A stretch of 6,855 nt of DNA, taken from positions 1 to 6,855 of the forward strand of contig CAINVQ010000017.1 of NCBI GenBank assembly GCA_903854175.1, given 5' to 3'. The stretch is from an uncultured Actinomycetes bacterium (GTDB lineage: Bacteria; Actinomycetota; Acidimicrobiia; Acidimicrobiales; RAAP-2). The notes under the pieces are model-generated. The model saw nothing but the letters and a program-made list of their open reading frames with translations. It was not told the DNA's origin and did no database searches. The position numbers were made by a program, and so were the translations under genes. Shown here in pieces: positions 5,610-6,855 of this stretch. Position 1 is the stretch's first letter. Each line of letters starts with the position of its first letter.

Positions 5610-5612
5610 AAA

Positions 5613-6855
5613 ATGCCGACGATTCAGCACTTTATTAATGGAAAGCACGTTGACGGAAGCGGCGATATTGCTGTCTTCAACCCTGCGACCGGAGAACAGT
5701 CCGGCAGCGCTCCAATTGCTGACGCCAAGCTGCTAGATGACGTTGTTACCCAGGCTCAAGAGACCGCAAAGACCTGGCGTAATTCTTCACTCTCAGTTCG
5801 AACAAATATTCTTTTCACCTTCCGCGCACTACTCGTAAAGCACACTGATGAGCTCGCAGCAATTATTACTGCAGAGCACGGGAAAACAATTGCTGACGCT
5901 AAGGGTGAAATTGCCCGTGGACTTGAAAACGTGGAATATGCCTGTGGCCTCGCAGAGCACATGAAGGGTGGATTCTCCAGCCAAGTGGCAGACGGCGTAG
6001 ACGTTCACTCCGTACGTGAAGCTGTTGGCGTGGTCGCTGCAATCACACCATTCAACTTTCCAATCATGGTGCCGCTTTGGATGACCGCCAATGCGCTCGC
6101 TACTGGGAACGTAGTTATCTTGAAGCCATCTGAGCGTGACCCATCGGTTTCTGTCCGCGTCGCTGAGCTACTAAAAGAAGCAGGTCTTCCAGATGGCGTG
6201 TTTAACGTGCTCCATGGAAATGCCGACCTCGTAAATGGAATCCTGAGTCACCCAGGCATTGATGCAATCAGCTTTGTGGGTTCGACTCCTGTTGCCAAGC
6301 ACGTCTACGAAACTGGAACCAAGAACGGTAAGCGCGTGCAAGCACTTGGCGGCGCCAAGAACCACATGGTTGTCCTTCCAGACGCTGACCTTGACATTGC
6401 AGCGGACGCTGCAATTAACGCAGGATTCGGCTCTGCTGGTGAACGCTGCATGGCTATCTCAGTTGTTGTTGCCGTAGGTGACGTTGCGGAACCCCTTATT
6501 GCCAAGATCACCGAGCGCATGGACAAGCTCACAGTTGGCCCTGGCAATGACCCAAAGTCTGACTTCGGCCCAGTGATCACTAAAGAGCACCGTGACCGCA
6601 TTGTTAGCTACGTAGTGAATGCTCCAGCTGACGGCGTAAAGGTTGTCCGTGACGGAACTGCAATGGCCGCTGACAAGGGCTTCTATGTTGGCCCATGTCT
6701 TCTAGATGGCGTTAAGCCTGGAATGAAGTCTTACGATGATGAAATCTTTGGACCAGTACTAGGTATTGCTCGCGTTGCAACATACTCTGACGCAGTTGCT
6801 CTCATTAACTCAAACCAATTCGGTAATGGAACTGCAATCTTCACTCGAGATGGCA
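5613..6855 (+). CDS. mmsA: CoA-acylating methylmalonate-semialdehyde dehydrogenase, 3' end outside window
   Basis: The first 414 residues of an aldehyde dehydrogenase that oxidises methylmalonate semialdehyde (and malonate semialdehyde) with NAD+ and CoA to propionyl-CoA (or acetyl-CoA), in valine and sometimes inositol catabolism. Family marks are INGKHVDG (8-15), NPATGE (23-28), the substrate/NAD region TPFNFPIMVPLWM (145-157) with N148, and KPSERDPS (171-178). They continue with FVGSTPVAKHVYE (221-233), GGAKNHMVVLPDADLD (246-261), GSAGERCMAIS (273-283) with catalytic Cys279, and EIFGPVL (377-383). The glutamate of hydrolytic ALDHs (ELGG) is Ala244 here (ALGG). Together with GAKNH this marks the CoA-dependent branch. 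The ATG at 5613 follows a strong ribosome binding site. About 80-95 C-terminal residues are missing past the window edge. A role as an IolA-like enzyme cannot be excluded without its downstream neighbours. Confidence 0.94.
   Translation, partial: MPTIQHFINGKHVDGSGDIAVFNPATGEQSGSAPIADAKLLDDVVTQAQETAKTWRNSSLSVRTNILFTFRALLVKHTDELAAIITAEHGKTIADAKGEIARGLENVEYACGLAEHMKGGFSSQVADGVDVHSVREAVGVVAAITPFNFPIMVPLWMTANALATGNVVILKPSERDPSVSVRVAELLKEAGLPDGVFNVLHGNADLVNGILSHPGIDAISFVGSTPVAKHVYETGTKNGKRVQALGGAKNHMVVLPDADLDIAADAAINAGFGSAGERCMAISVVVAVGDVAEPLIAKITERMDKLTVGPGNDPKSDFGPVITKEHRDRIVSYVVNAPADGVKVVRDGTAMAADKGFYVGPCLLDGVKPGMKSYDDEIFGPVLGIARVATYSDAVALINSNQFGNGTAIFTRDG

Larger units (their letters stand above)
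5551..5612. promoter_or_regulatory. Divergent promoter gap between the thioesterase gene and mmsA
   Basis: For mmsA, TAGATT at 5585-5590 fits TAnnnT and leaves a leader of about 15 bases that holds the ribosome binding site. A weak -35 ACGACA (5562-5567) lies 17 bases before it. For the thioesterase on the minus strand, TAAGGT (5562-5557) is six bases before the ATG. The two candidate promoters overlap at the shared motif near 5559-5568. Confidence 0.45.

Noticed and set aside
1..6855. CRISPR array, insertion sequence, toxin-antitoxin, phage or defence genes
   Set aside because: I saw no spaced direct repeats, terminal inverted repeats, transposase or defence motifs, and coding regions fill nearly all of the window with ordinary metabolic genes.

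Overview
The window looks like an ordinary chromosomal stretch from an actinobacterium (Actinomycetota). The main evidence is the pair clpS followed by a DUF2017 gene joined by an ATGA overlap, which is a characteristic actinobacterial arrangement. ClpS carries the WDDPV form typical of that phylum, and there is a DUF2236 protein and a tRNA-Lys(CTT) without an encoded CCA. Base composition is close to balanced by eye and genes are packed with almost no spacers (three intergenic gaps of 57-62 bases, several overlaps). That would fit a compact aquatic lineage, perhaps Acidimicrobiia-like, but the taxonomic placement below phylum is only inference.

Layout from left to right: (1) the 3' part of a tRNA-Lys(CTT), cut by the window start, followed by a 13-bp GAAA-loop hairpin that can terminate transcription in both directions. 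(2) A minus-strand pair, clpS then a DUF2017 gene, running toward that hairpin. (3) A plus-strand DUF2236 (putative haem oxygenase, MpaB/Lcp-like) gene, divergent from clpS. (4) A minus-strand pair, aldose 1-epimerase then an SDR oxidoreductase, whose end overlaps the end of the DUF2236 gene by 11 bases. (5) Plus-strand surE, divergent from the epimerase. (6) A minus-strand pair, a double-hotdog acyl-CoA thioesterase then arfB, whose stop shares a CTAG with the stop of surE. (7) A plus-strand CoA-acylating methylmalonate-semialdehyde dehydrogenase (mmsA), divergent from the thioesterase and cut by the window end.

The functions are housekeeping and catabolic: protein quality control (ClpS, ArfB), nucleotide/phosphate turnover (SurE), sugar anomer conversion plus a dehydrogenase, and acyl-CoA/valine-type catabolism (thioesterase, MmsA). 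No mobile element, CRISPR array, phage gene or defence system is visible. I found no convincing new multi-gene system. The most interesting signals are small: TAnnnT boxes 6-7 bases ahead of three start codons (possible leaderless transcripts), a motif block shared by two divergent promoter gaps, the two functionally open families (DUF2017, DUF2236) and the mutarotase-SDR pairing.
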